Shown in pieces: positions 20,774-28,766 of a stretch of 38,803 nucleotides of DNA. The stretch's first letter is position 1. Each line of letters opens with the position of its first letter. Under the pieces are notes generated by a model. That model was not told the DNA's origin, ran no database searches, and worked only from the letters and a program-made list of their open reading frames with translations. Made by a program: the position numbers and the translations under genes. Origin of the DNA: a virus; the IMG/VR virus record IMGVR_UViG_3300021425_000077, positions 1 to 38,803 of that record; one strand, written 5' to 3'.

Positions 20774-22600
20774 TCAGAGTATTATATAGGGGGCCTCGTT
20801 TGGCGAGAAACCAGCCTCACCATCACCTCTATCGTCTTCAGCGATGAAGGCATATTTATTCTTATTTGCCTCGCTCTCTGTTGAGTAATCGGTAAGCGTA
20901 TTGGGTCCAATGAGCCCATACCTTGAGGGTTCTGTACCAAAGATTGAGCCAGTGCTTTGAAGGGTGTACTGATATTTTACACCACCAGCTTGAAAGTTCT
21001 CAGCAGTCTCAAGGACTCGATAAGTTCTTGTTGGAGTCCCACCAGTGAAGTCTTGAACCTGTCGAGTTGCCAAGGTGATGATGTCACCTGTCCAAGCATC
21101 ATCATCTTTAGGGTCTAGGTCAAGAGTCACCATGTTCTTGGTGTCTCTGTAGTACCTCAAAAGGCGATTAGATATCTCTGAGGCAACTGAAGCCTTATCC
21201 AAGAAGAGCCACCTAGACATGATTCTATTGACTTTCTTTTGTTCGTATTCAAGAGAGCCTTCAGCGTCCAAATCAACAGACACTTTCACGCCTGAGTAGT
21301 TCTTTAACTCATCAATCTCTGCCACTGGAGTCCTTAAGCCATAAGCAACCCACACCTGTGACACTCTACTCTTGTCATCCCTTGCCACATTTACAGAGTT
21401 GGCGATAACGTTATTTGTGTCATCAAATGGTCCATAGTCCACATCAGATTGGATGATTGACCTCATCTGAACCTCTTGGTCACGCTCATTCCACCAGAGC
21501 ATGACAGTGTGTTGAGTTATCTCATCAAGAAGCTCCTTGACTCCAGTGGGCTCAGTCAGTAGTGTTGAGAAGGTATAATTTTGAAGGCCAAAGTCAACAA
21601 CATCTTGCCAATCAGATGTGGGAAGATAAGAGCCAGAAATGCCAGCGTAAGTGCTGAGAAGAGTATTAACGATATCATCAATCTCCACAGCATCAAAGAA
21701 GTATCCATGTTGGACCGTTGCTTCTCCTTCATGTGCATCTGCTATGACTGCTCCTGTGTAGACTGATGGGATTGTAGCCCTTGAGACTGTCAGGGTATAG
21801 GTTGGATTTGACCCTGTGATATTGGTAATATTCATCACCTCATCATCAATTCTGATGTAGGTCTGGCCTGCATCATAGGCATCTTTTACATCATCGTTGG
21901 TGTCAGTGATATCAAAAGAGGTCGCTGAGTCTGTTATATCTGAAACCAAAACAGCCTGTGACTGTGTTGGAATCTGAGCCTTTTCTCTATCTGCAAACTT
22001 CAGAGCGTCCTTAGCCACAATCACAACCTTACCATCAGGCGTTGGGCCTTTCACTGTGTCAATGAAATAGGTTCTTGTGATGAAGTTGGATGCGTCATAG
22101 TTTCCATCAGCATCAAGGTAGCCTGTCTTGATTCTTATCTCGTTGCTCTCATAGAATGGCCATCTGGTGATCCACTTAGACCAAAAAGAACCTCGCTCCA
22201 TTGGGTCATAAGTTCGGTCAGATAGATAATTGTCTATCCCCACATCTGTGTCAGGGTGGTCTTGAAGAGTTATCTGAACCTTGGAGCGAATGCCCAGACC
22301 CTTGGCTGGGGTAAGCTTGGTTGGTGCCATAGAAAGGGCTGTCACTGTTGGGTAAGTTGGAGACTCCTCATCCCCTTGAAGCTCATCTATTCTGACTGAG
22401 CTGAATCTGAAAGTCTTTGTTGATGTTGAGAAGTTTGGTAGGTCTTGGCAAGTGGCTGAAGAATTGAAGCACTTGGCATCACCTGACCCTGTGGCAGTAC
22501 AAGCTGAAACGCCATAAGTGAGAGTACAGGCTTGAACGTCAACCTCACAGATGACGACAGCCTCACGACCCATCAAAGCCTTTGCATCAGCGTATGCCAT
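20774..22600 (-). CDS. Large tail-tip / central hub protein with N-terminal cysteine cluster
   Basis: A 608-residue protein located after the tape measure and distal-tail genes, where the central hub is expected. Its N-terminus carries five cysteines (C18, C25, C34, C44, C51) within 34 residues, in ICEVDVQACTLTYGVSAC and KCFNSSATCQD. The following domain has long beta regions (GIRSKVQITLQDHPDTD) and a segment ending KVVIVAKDALKFADREKAQ. The latter half has KELLDEITQHTVMLWWNERD and DLDPKDDDAWTGDIITLATR, similar in style to hub proteins that attach the fibre. The family name is not certain. Confidence 0.75.
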   Translation of the reverse strand: MAYADAKALMGREAVVICEVDVQACTLTYGVSACTATGSGDAKCFNSSATCQDLPNFSTSTKTFRFSSVRIDELQGDEESPTYPTVTALSMAPTKLTPAKGLGIRSKVQITLQDHPDTDVGIDNYLSDRTYDPMERGSFWSKWITRWPFYESNEIRIKTGYLDADGNYDASNFITRTYFIDTVKGPTPDGKVVIVAKDALKFADREKAQIPTQSQAVLVSDITDSATSFDITDTNDDVKDAYDAGQTYIRIDDEVMNITNITGSNPTYTLTVSRATIPSVYTGAVIADAHEGEATVQHGYFFDAVEIDDIVNTLLSTYAGISGSYLPTSDWQDVVDFGLQNYTFSTLLTEPTGVKELLDEITQHTVMLWWNERDQEVQMRSIIQSDVDYGPFDDTNNVIANSVNVARDDKSRVSQVWVAYGLRTPVAEIDELKNYSGVKVSVDLDAEGSLEYEQKKVNRIMSRWLFLDKASVASEISNRLLRYYRDTKNMVTLDLDPKDDDAWTGDIITLATRQVQDFTGGTPTRTYRVLETAENFQAGGVKYQYTLQSTGSIFGTEPSRYGLIGPNTLTDYSTESEANKNKYAFIAEDDRGDGEAGFSPNEAPYIIL

Positions 22601-22770
22601 TAGGCTTCAACCTCTTTAATGAGATGCCCAAATCTCTCACCGATTCTCTCATAGATATCAAATGCCTCTTCACAATTCTGGTGAGGAATCAAGGCCATGA
22701 GATCCTGCAAGTCATCCATCAGGTCAAAAACACCATCACCAACTTCAATATCAACCTTGAGTGATGGCAC
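22600..22770 (-). CDS. Small acidic protein in the tail operon
   Basis: A 56-residue protein with a GTG start at 22770, overlapping the previous stop as TAGTG. It reads MPSLKVDIEVGDGVFDLMDD to RFGHLIKEVEA, mostly helical and acidic. The stop overlaps the next ATG (TAATG), so it is coupled on both sides in the tail-tip cluster. Function unknown; the position suits a tail assembly factor. Confidence 0.68.
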   Translation of the reverse strand: MPSLKVDIEVGDGVFDLMDDLQDLMALIPHQNCEEAFDIYERIGERFGHLIKEVEA

Positions 22771-23534
22771 TAGATAGCCTCCTCATCAGCAACCAAGACA
22801 CGCAGAGGCATGTCCACAGATAAGAAACTGTTGCCAGCATGTTTTGGCGCATTGATCTTTGTGGCAAATGCAAAGCCAATCTCTGAGGAGTAGGTCACAG
22901 GGTCCCACTTATAGATGAACGGATACCTTGCACAATGCTCAGAGAATGGCTCCCAGTCGCTTCTGACCCATGAGGCGGTCAAGTGGTCAAGCATGATCTT
23001 CCCTGTCCTTTCTAGGCGTTTTATGGAGCGCCCTAGTACTGATCCGTTCTCTGAGATAGTGTTGGTGAACTTGACGCCCTGAGTGAAGGTTGGGGGTACA
23101 GCAGAATCCCACTGACCCCTCTGCATCTCTAGGGCCTCACCAACAACCAACTGCCTCACGTTGACAGTTCCACCTGTGAAGCTGATTCTGATTCTCCTGC
23201 CACTGGATACAGTCACGCTACTGAACTCATCAAAGGTCAGCTTGCCAGATGTCGCTGTGTAGGTCTGGAGGGTGGTGAAGGATGACACCCCAGACTCATA
23301 TTTGAGAGCGATTGTGTTTGAAGTCGAGTGGCTTGCTGTGTAGATGCTAAAGGAGTCAATGTCTGTGTCTGACCCCATGGTGAAGTCCAAGTCCCCTGCA
23401 TCAGCCTCAAAGAAACTGAAGTCTCGCCAGTCCGTTGCTGACGCTGGTGGCTTGCCTGAGACAGTGGTTCCTGACCATGTAGGGGTCACGCCTCTGAGGA
23501 CATTATTGTATAAGACTTTGGGTTTCAGTGCCAT
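22770..23534 (-). CDS. Distal tail protein (putative)
   Basis: A 254-residue, beta-rich protein with a central carbohydrate-binding-like or F5/8-like stretch (DIDSFSIYTASHSTSNTIAL, GRRIRISFTGGTVNVRQLVV). The C-terminal part (GKIMLDHLTASWVRSDWEPF with YPFIYKWDPVTYSSEIGFAF) looks like a tail-tube-derived fold. It lies directly after the tape measure gene (ATGs and stops abut at 23534), where the distal tail protein is encoded in siphophages. Assignment by position and style. Confidence 0.72.
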   Translation of the reverse strand: MALKPKVLYNNVLRGVTPTWSGTTVSGKPPASATDWRDFSFFEADAGDLDFTMGSDTDIDSFSIYTASHSTSNTIALKYESGVSSFTTLQTYTATSGKLTFDEFSSVTVSSGRRIRISFTGGTVNVRQLVVGEALEMQRGQWDSAVPPTFTQGVKFTNTISENGSVLGRSIKRLERTGKIMLDHLTASWVRSDWEPFSEHCARYPFIYKWDPVTYSSEIGFAFATKINAPKHAGNSFLSVDMPLRVLVADEEAI

Positions 23535-25324
23535 TAGTTCACAGTCACGCTTCTTAGGCGTCCTCCATCTTCCATATATTCATTAAGCCCATCAGCCACA
23601 GACCTGATTTGGTCAGTTGAGACAAAACCCTGAGAGGTCTGCAAGTTGAAGGTTGCATCTATCACGTTCTCTGAAGCTTGGCTTTCTTCTGTAGGCGTGG
23701 ATGCTGTTGTGGCTCCACCAGCAGATGCCCCACCACCACCACCCATTTGAGTTGAAGCGATTTTCTGGACGTTCGCAATTCCAGAAGCAACCACCGCCCC
23801 AGCCATAGCGAAGTTGATCGGAGGAGGAAACGCTCCTAGAGCTTTGTTTGCCCCCTTAAAGGTATCCATCGTTGCATCAGCTATAGCGAAGGCTTTACCA
23901 ACCTCGAACATCTTCCTGTTCTCAGTGTTCATCATGGTCGAGATAGTCTTAAATGTGCTTTGCATGTCGCGTGTGCTTTGCTTATTGAAGAATTCTCGAA
24001 TCTTCGCCTGAGCTGTCTCGTTCTTTTTAACGATGTCCGTCTTCTGTTCTTCTGCCCCTCTCTTAATATCGAGAAGACTCATTTCATGCTCATTCGTTTT
24101 ATCGAGAGCCTCTTGAAATATATCAGACAGAAAGTTTAGACTCTCCTGATAAGCCTCTTCATCTACGAATGGAGCCCTAAAAGCTCCAGCCCCATAATCT
24201 TGAGGAGCCTCTGGGCCGAATGGGGCAGGGGCTGGAACGTCACTTAAAGGGATTGGACTCTCAAAGCCTCCAGCATCCTTCATGACCTTCATGTTTTTCT
24301 CGACCATTTTATTAAATAAGTCTAGACCTTCTGCTGAAGCTTCCGCGTTCTCTCCGAGTACCTTAATCTCTCCTCCGAACTCTGTCGCGACTTCAGTAGC
24401 ACCTTCAAGCGCTACGCCTGCGCCTGTGGTTATAATCTTGCCCTCTTCAAATTTCTTGTTGGTCTTCTCGGCTTCCTCCCTAACTGCCTTAATGGACTCG
24501 GCTAGTTCTTCATTTCCATCTACGAAATCACGGACGGCGTCTATCAGGTCAGCGAAACCGTCCACCGCTATCGTGATAGCTGGCTCTAGCTTATCAACAA
24601 TCGACCGCGAAAGGGCTCCGACTGAAGAACTCGCATTCGCGAAAGCTTTGTCTAGCCTCTTGGCAGAAGCGACAGCTTCATCATCAATGGCCTTGCCACT
24701 GTCCTTAACAGCCTGCGTCATCTTACGAAGCTCAGTCTCGCCTAGACGAAAGACCTCCAAAAGTCTAAATCCAGCATCTGCCATGAGTTCAGCGGTCACA
24801 AAGTTCTGATCGCCCACATTGTTGAGCTTGCCGATAGCGTCAGCAACCTTTATGAACTGTTCCTCAACTGGTATGTTAATCAAGTCCTTTGCATTGAGAC
24901 CTATGATCTTCAGAGCATCGCCATAGGTTTTGTTCCCCCTGTTGGCGTCTGCTATCCTCTCATTCAAGTCCTTAATGGCATCTCCAACAGTGTCTATGTC
25001 TCCACCAAAACGCTTGGCCACTACAGCCAGAGCAGAGAACTCTTTGATGGACACCCCCAGACGCTTGGCCCATCGGTCTTGCTCTAGGACGTTATCTTTT
25101 ACGACCTTCGCAAGCCCAAGAATGGCAGTCGTTGCAAGTCCAACTTTGACTGTCGCCATCCTGACAGCCTTACCCATGCTAGTGAAGCCGTTGCTTGCGC
25201 TCTGGGTTGCCTGCTTCGAGACAGTTGCAAATTTATCGGTTTCGTCTCCAGCTTTACGCAACTCCTTCTTAAGCTCATCAATGTCTGCACCAATACGGAC
25301 AATTAATTCATCTTTAGAAGGCAT
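23534..25324 (-). CDS. Tape measure protein
   Basis: A 596-residue protein, the longest helical protein in the tail block. It opens MPSKDELIVRIGADIDELKK and has long coiled regions (KVRDGNE-type DAVRDFVDGNEELAESIKAV) and a hydrophobic stretch toward the end (PPINFAMAGAVVASGIANV), followed by a Gly-rich linker. An N-terminal VLEQDRWAKRLGVSIKEFSA segment is typical of this family. From length alone the tail would be roughly 90 nm. It starts right after the T-frame stop (TAGATG), the classic order G, G-T, tape measure. Confidence 0.9.
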   Translation of the reverse strand: MPSKDELIVRIGADIDELKKELRKAGDETDKFATVSKQATQSASNGFTSMGKAVRMATVKVGLATTAILGLAKVVKDNVLEQDRWAKRLGVSIKEFSALAVVAKRFGGDIDTVGDAIKDLNERIADANRGNKTYGDALKIIGLNAKDLINIPVEEQFIKVADAIGKLNNVGDQNFVTAELMADAGFRLLEVFRLGETELRKMTQAVKDSGKAIDDEAVASAKRLDKAFANASSSVGALSRSIVDKLEPAITIAVDGFADLIDAVRDFVDGNEELAESIKAVREEAEKTNKKFEEGKIITTGAGVALEGATEVATEFGGEIKVLGENAEASAEGLDLFNKMVEKNMKVMKDAGGFESPIPLSDVPAPAPFGPEAPQDYGAGAFRAPFVDEEAYQESLNFLSDIFQEALDKTNEHEMSLLDIKRGAEEQKTDIVKKNETAQAKIREFFNKQSTRDMQSTFKTISTMMNTENRKMFEVGKAFAIADATMDTFKGANKALGAFPPPINFAMAGAVVASGIANVQKIASTQMGGGGGASAGGATTASTPTEESQASENVIDATFNLQTSQGFVSTDQIRSVADGLNEYMEDGGRLRSVTVN

Positions 25325-25519
25325 CTATAGACCTTTAACCTCGAACGATGCTAGTATATCGTCAAGGTCACGCTTGTCATAAACCGACTCTATTGGCTTA
25401 TGCTTTTCGTGAGTCGTCATCATGCGGTATTCTCTCAGGGTCATGCCCCAAGCCTCTCGAATCGGGATGTGGAAACGCTCAACTAACTGAGCAACGAAGA
25501 CCCACCAGTTAATTAAGTG
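25325..25519 (-). CDS. T-like extension of the tail assembly chaperone (-1 frame)
   Basis: After the poly-A slippery site, the -1 frame stays open for 64 codons to TAG at 25327-25325, immediately ahead of the tape measure ATG. The peptide includes NWWVFVAQLVERFHIPIREA and the Glu/Arg-rich MTLREYRMM, and ends ASFEVKGL. It has no good independent start with a ribosome binding site near its 5' end. It would be made as a G-T fusion of about 194 residues. The W-x-L-T-x-x-E-like pattern matches tail chaperone T parts. Confidence 0.82.
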   Translation of the reverse strand, partial: HLINWWVFVAQLVERFHIPIREAWGMTLREYRMMTTHEKHKPIESVYDKRDLDDILASFEVKGL

Positions 25520-25908
25520 TTTTTTTTTGAACCTACAGCCTCAGACTCCCCTTCGTCCGGTTCCTCTGCTCGCTTCTGGTCTTCCTCAGAAAGTACCGCA
25601 TTAGAGAGAAACTCTTTAGCGTTTTTAAAGTGGCTGGTGATGCCATCTTTCCGCACCATCTCCCCAACGACCTGCCACTTCAATGCCTTTTCGGGCCTGT
25701 TCTCGAAAACAGCCTGCCCTTTGATTCCAGCCCAAAGAAGTGTTGCTATGACCTTGAAGGACATATTGCCCTGAAGCATTTCACGAAAAGCAACAGAGGT
25801 AGGCATTCCAGCCTTCTCTTCAAATTCAACCATAGCCTCAAAGGTTGGCCTTAGAGTGTACTCTTTTCCTTGAAGAGTAATCTCGGAAGTCCCGATATGT
25901 TTCGTCAA
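25513..25908 (-). CDS. Tail assembly chaperone (G-like)
   Basis: A 131-residue protein starting MTKHIGTSEITLQGKEYTLR. The pattern LRPTFEAMVEFEEKAG with a helical core (VIATLLWAGIKGQ) and an acidic tail (QKRAEEPDEGESEAVG) matches tail assembly chaperones of the GTA gp10/lambda G type, which coat the tape measure protein during tail assembly. It ends in the frameshift site, so both G and the longer G-T product are expected. It lies between the tail tube and tape measure genes. Confidence 0.85.
   Translation of the reverse strand: MTKHIGTSEITLQGKEYTLRPTFEAMVEFEEKAGMPTSVAFREMLQGNMSFKVIATLLWAGIKGQAVFENRPEKALKWQVVGEMVRKDGITSHFKNAKEFLSNAVLSEEDQKRAEEPDEGESEAVGSKKNT
25519..25528 (-). promoter_or_regulatory. 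-1 programmed ribosomal frameshift site (A9C)
   Basis: On the minus strand nine A (25528-25520) followed by C (25519) contain the classic heptamer A AAA AAC in the right phase. The zero-frame stop TAA follows two codons later (25515-25513), while the -1 frame continues to the tape measure start. Confidence 0.82.
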
Positions 25909-25935
25909 AATTTTAGCCCTCTTTGCCCTCTATAA

Positions 25936-25978
25936 GATGACCCCAGACAGTCGAGGGCACGAACTGTCTAGGGTCGTC
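25936..25978 (-). terminator. Strong hairpin after the tail tube gene
   Basis: A 16-bp stem (25936-25951 with 25963-25978, two wobbles) encloses an 11-base loop, starting eight bases after the tail tube stop. No T-run follows, so it is a poor intrinsic terminator. It may stabilise or partly stop the tube transcript and lower the output of chaperone and tape measure. Confidence 0.55.
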
Positions 25979-25985
25979 AGTTATC

Positions 25986-26393
25986 TTAGGCGAATGTAAC
26001 TGTGCCGTCAGATGTCAGGGTGATTGAGAATCTCTGAGCGTCATTGTTTGGCGCTGAGTATTCCATTCCCCCAAGAGTGAATGAACCAGTTAGAGTCTTG
26101 CTGTTTCCGTAAGCAACTTGGTAGCCTAAGTTGTCGCCTGCTGTCTGAGCAACTGTCTCAAGTTGGCCAAAAGCTGAATCGTCTGAGACAATTCCAGAGC
26201 CAGAAATAACAACTTCACGCTTGCCATAAGTCGCAGATGAACCCCAGCGGTTATCATCTTTGGTTGTGATATCAACAGTTTCATTGTTGATGGTTACTGT
26301 GTGTTCGGTCATAAGACCAACAGTGGTGTAAGAAGTTGAGCCAGCGGAAGTGGCTACTTTTAGAACTAAGTCCTCACCTGCAAAAGTCGCCAT
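25986..26393 (-). CDS. Major tail tube protein (TP901-1 type)
   Basis: A 135-residue protein starting MATFAGEDLVLKVATSAGST. The sequence VTINNETVDITTKDDNRW, a late GSFTLGGMEYSAPNNDAQRF and the ending SITLTSDGTVTFA are typical of TP901-1/HK97-like tail tube proteins that stack as hexamers to form the tube. It has a strong ACGGAG ribosome binding site and follows the tail completion gene by 5 bases. A strong hairpin directly follows its stop. Confidence 0.9.
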   Translation of the reverse strand: MATFAGEDLVLKVATSAGSTSYTTVGLMTEHTVTINNETVDITTKDDNRWGSSATYGKREVVISGSGIVSDDSAFGQLETVAQTAGDNLGYQVAYGNSKTLTGSFTLGGMEYSAPNNDAQRFSITLTSDGTVTFA

Positions 26394-26398
26394 TTTTT

Positions 26399-26797
26399 CT
26401 ACTCCGTAAACATTAGGCTGAAAACAATTGTACCATGACGAGTTCGCCCGTCACTCTCAGTATCCACTTGAATCGAATCAAAATGGAGGTATGTGTTGGT
26501 CCCTGACGCTATGGTGATTGGACTCCTATCGAATAATGCCACAAGAGCATCATGAATCTCCCAAACTTGAGCTTCACCCCTATAGGCTGTCCATACATCA
26601 AGCACCAGATTAAAGACATAGGCAGTCTGACCTTTGACCCCACCATTCTCAGCCTCTAATCCATAAAGGATATGAGGAAAGTCAACATCATCTTTCAGAT
26701 GGTTGCCAATTTGAGCGACTGGAACTATGGCTGTGAGAGTAGCGTCACCCTTGAGGGCTGTGTCTATCGCTCCAAGAATCTGCCTAGTGTTAATCAT
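26399..26797 (-). CDS. Tail terminator/completion protein (DUF3168-like)
   Basis: A 132-residue protein with the DUF3168 style: DTALKGDATLTAIVPV, then PHILYGLEAENGG, VLDVWTAYRGEAQVWEIHDA and a closing VDTESDGRTRHGTIVFSLMF. Such proteins cap the tail tube and join it to the head. The start overlaps the upstream gene (ATGA), and the gene sits between the gp10-like protein and the tail tube, the normal place for it. Confidence 0.85.
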   Translation of the reverse strand: MINTRQILGAIDTALKGDATLTAIVPVAQIGNHLKDDVDFPHILYGLEAENGGVKGQTAYVFNLVLDVWTAYRGEAQVWEIHDALVALFDRSPITIASGTNTYLHFDSIQVDTESDGRTRHGTIVFSLMFTE

Positions 26798-27234
26798 AGG
26801 AGACCCCTTATAGCTTGTTTCATTCTTTCGGCAAAAATCCTGCGCTTCTTTCTTAACATAGGTTCAAAGAATGGTCTATTGAGTCCCCTCTTATCCTCAA
26901 GGATGCTTGAATACTTGGCCCCAGACATCACAGTCGCATAACTATTCCGCCCGAATGCTGGGCGAGTCACCCTGATAAGCTTGACAAGGTTCCCTGTGTC
27001 GCTGTTGGGTGGCTTGCTTGGCGTTGATGAATAGTGAAACTTTCCACCGCCTCTAGGGTATTGTCTAAAGCGACCAGAGCGCCTCCTAATGGACTTCCTA
27101 ACCTCTCTCTGGAACTCTATAGCGTTGACGTTGACCTGCCTGTTGACTCTCGTTCTAGCGTCCTTCTTGAGCTTCTCAAGCCTCTTCCCAAACTCCTTGA
27201 GGCCGTCAACCTCTAATGTGATGCCGTCAGGCAT
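26794..27234 (-). CDS. HK97 gp10-like head-tail connector/tail component
   Basis: A 146-residue very basic protein. The opening GITLEVDGLKEFGKRLEKL, the NAIEFQREVRKSIRRRSGRF stretch, the PPNSDTGNLVKLI segment and YATVMSGAKYSSILE fit the HK97 gp10 family, which helps join head and tail. It is coupled to DUF3168 by overlap. The upstream neighbours are two membrane proteins, an unusual insertion in this block. Confidence 0.88.
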   Translation of the reverse strand: MPDGITLEVDGLKEFGKRLEKLKKDARTRVNRQVNVNAIEFQREVRKSIRRRSGRFRQYPRGGGKFHYSSTPSKPPNSDTGNLVKLIRVTRPAFGRNSYATVMSGAKYSSILEDKRGLNRPFFEPMLRKKRRIFAERMKQAIRGLL

Positions 27235-27800
27235 TAACTTCTCTGCCTAGCGAAGCCCACTATTGTTGAGGTGATGACGAAGCTGGCTGTCGTGAGAAGA
27301 GCTGATCCAATACCACTGAGCGTTTGAATATAGACTGCTTTGTCAGGAGATGTGCGTTCGATGATGCCGTAAACGAACGACCAACTTGACGAACTTCCTT
27401 CAATGTCTCTGCTGAAGACGACAAGGTCTGGACAGAGGAAGCAGACAAAGATGGCCCAACAATACGAGAGGACGAGCATCCTGAGTTCAAAGGAATGAGG
27501 AGGAGGAACAAGGCGGTCAGGCTTAGTACCCGACCATTCAAAGTTGAACTTCCAGAGCTTGACTTTTCTGCTGTAGGGTTCGCCCTTGTCGAGGTTAGCG
27601 TCATCTTGAAGTGACTTCCTATAGTCCTGTGCGTCCTTGTTGAGTGTTTCAGCATGTCTATTGCCCTCCCTGATAGCGTCTAGCTTATTCTGTCCTGCTT
27701 GAGTTATAAATCGTAATACAAGACCAACGACAGAACCAGCGCCAGTACCAAGTCCAATAGCTGAGGCTGGATCAATCAATGACCTTTTTCCCCACCTCAA
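27234..27800 (-). CDS. Multi-pass membrane protein (possible holin)
   Basis: A 188-residue protein with three likely transmembrane helices: about 14-33 (IGLGTGAGSVVGLVLRFI), 107-128 (MLVLSYCWAIFVCFLCPDLV) and 160-183. A charged linker of about 70 residues separates the first two. Similar proteins occur in marine phages and gene transfer agents and are often called holins (DUF3154-like). No endolysin was recognised nearby, so the holin role is inference. It overlaps the upstream coiled-coil membrane protein by 29 bases. Confidence 0.65.
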   Translation of the reverse strand: MRWGKRSLIDPASAIGLGTGAGSVVGLVLRFITQAGQNKLDAIREGNRHAETLNKDAQDYRKSLQDDANLDKGEPYSRKVKLWKFNFEWSGTKPDRLVPPPHSFELRMLVLSYCWAIFVCFLCPDLVVFSRDIEGSSSSWSFVYGIIERTSPDKAVYIQTLSGIGSALLTTASFVITSTIVGFARQRS

Positions 27801-28131
27801 GTATCATGATCTTCTTCCTCACAATCTCAAGGTTCTCTTCTTGGTCATCTTGCCTCTTTTCAATCAGAGCGATATGTGTCTGGTTATTTTCAGCCATCCT
27901 TCTGATTTGAATCGAGTCCTCCCTGTACTCTTCAAGAACATTCGTGAGTGCCTCAACTGTCTCCTCTGCGTTGTCTACTGTTTGAGTGAGTGCGCCCATG
28001 GCTCTGTTGTTATCCCATGAGGCTTGAAGAATCATTGTGAGGAGTGCGCCACCAGCCAAGGTAATAAGAGTGCCAAGCCAGTAAATGACACGCATACCCC
28101 AAACGTGAGCATGTAATACTTTATCAGCCAA
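27772..28131 (-). CDS. Membrane-anchored coiled-coil protein (possible lysis accessory)
   Basis: A 119-residue protein with one N-terminal transmembrane segment (about 14-36, RVIYWLGTLITLAGGALLTM) and a long coiled coil to the C-terminus (MAENNQTHIALIEKRQDD). This resembles XhlA-like or i-spanin-type membrane-anchored coiled coils used in lysis, and a holin-like protein follows. It could also be a structural membrane protein. It lies between the short fibre paralogue and the membrane protein at 27234. Confidence 0.6.
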   Translation of the reverse strand: MADKVLHAHVWGMRVIYWLGTLITLAGGALLTMILQASWDNNRAMGALTQTVDNAEETVEALTNVLEEYREDSIQIRRMAENNQTHIALIEKRQDDQEENLEIVRKKIMILEVGKKVID

Positions 28132-28136
28132 CTAGC

Positions 28137-28688
28137 TTACCGCCACTGAAGAGTAATATCATGAAGTTCCTGCTCTTTACTGTTGAACGTCTCGAACTTC
28201 CAAATCAAATCAGTCCCACTTGGTTGACCTGAGATGTCGAGGTCTTCTGTGGTTAGAGTCTCTCGACCATCTGTATGGTCTGCAACTTTTGTGAGTGTGA
28301 AGGCTGTGAAGGTTGTGCCTCCATCCCTTGAGACCGATAGTATCGCATCAGTGTTGAGTGTTACTACATCGACAGGCTTGTGCATAATAACCATTCTGGC
28401 ATTGTCTGGTGCTGTAGATGGAGGGGTAAACTCTCCACTCACAGACTCTGACTCTGAAACCAGAGACATATTCAACCCACTGTTTGTGTAGAATTTCCCA
28501 GAAGAATCATAAGTCTCGTTAGTGCTGGCTGTGGTATCTACACCATTCTCATTCACAAAGGCATCACCAAAGCCATCCTTCATATCGTAGACAGAATACC
28601 CCTCTGCCCTCGCATCACGAAGGAAGTTTTCAGCTACACCTATCTCTAGAGTCTCTAGCCTAAATGCTTGATCGAGGCTTAAAGGCAC
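28137..28688 (-). CDS. Short fibre-like paralogue lacking the LamG insert
   Basis: A 183-residue protein with GTG start at 28688. Its N-terminal 60 residues (DARAEGYSVYDMKDGFGDAF) match residues 78-96 of the 622-residue neighbour (AVAEGRSIHDMVGGFADVY). Its C-terminal 110 residues (ILSVSRDGGTTFTAFTLTKV to HDITLQWR) match that protein's end (EISMDGGSTYSTPFTMTKHG to HGVYVQWR). It lacks the 390-residue middle with the LamG domain. The pair look like products of a tandem duplication followed by insertion or loss. Confidence 0.75.
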   Translation of the reverse strand: MPLSLDQAFRLETLEIGVAENFLRDARAEGYSVYDMKDGFGDAFVNENGVDTTASTNETYDSSGKFYTNSGLNMSLVSESESVSGEFTPPSTAPDNARMVIMHKPVDVVTLNTDAILSVSRDGGTTFTAFTLTKVADHTDGRETLTTEDLDISGQPSGTDLIWKFETFNSKEQELHDITLQWR

Positions 28689-28766
28689 TTACTTCTTCTT
28701 CTTTTTAAGAACAGCAGGAACCAGCTCTGAGATGGGAGTCTTAGGTGTTATCTTCTTTATCGCCAT
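28689..28766 (-). CDS. Possible 25-residue Lys-rich peptide
   Basis: An ORF from ATG 28766 (MAIKKITPKTPISELVPAVL) to TAA 28689, with a C-terminal run of five lysines. It exactly fills the gap between two fibre paralogues, overlapping the upstream stop by 10 bases and abutting the GTG of the next gene. The MAxKKIxxKTxISEL opening resembles the N-termini of marine phage fibre proteins. Its short length keeps confidence low. Confidence 0.4.
   Translation of the reverse strand: MAIKKITPKTPISELVPAVLKKKKK

Noticed and set aside
22910-22916. A further GGGTCCC occurrence
   Set aside because: It lies inside the distal tail gene with no -35/-10 arrangement or following AACGGAG leader, so it is probably chance.
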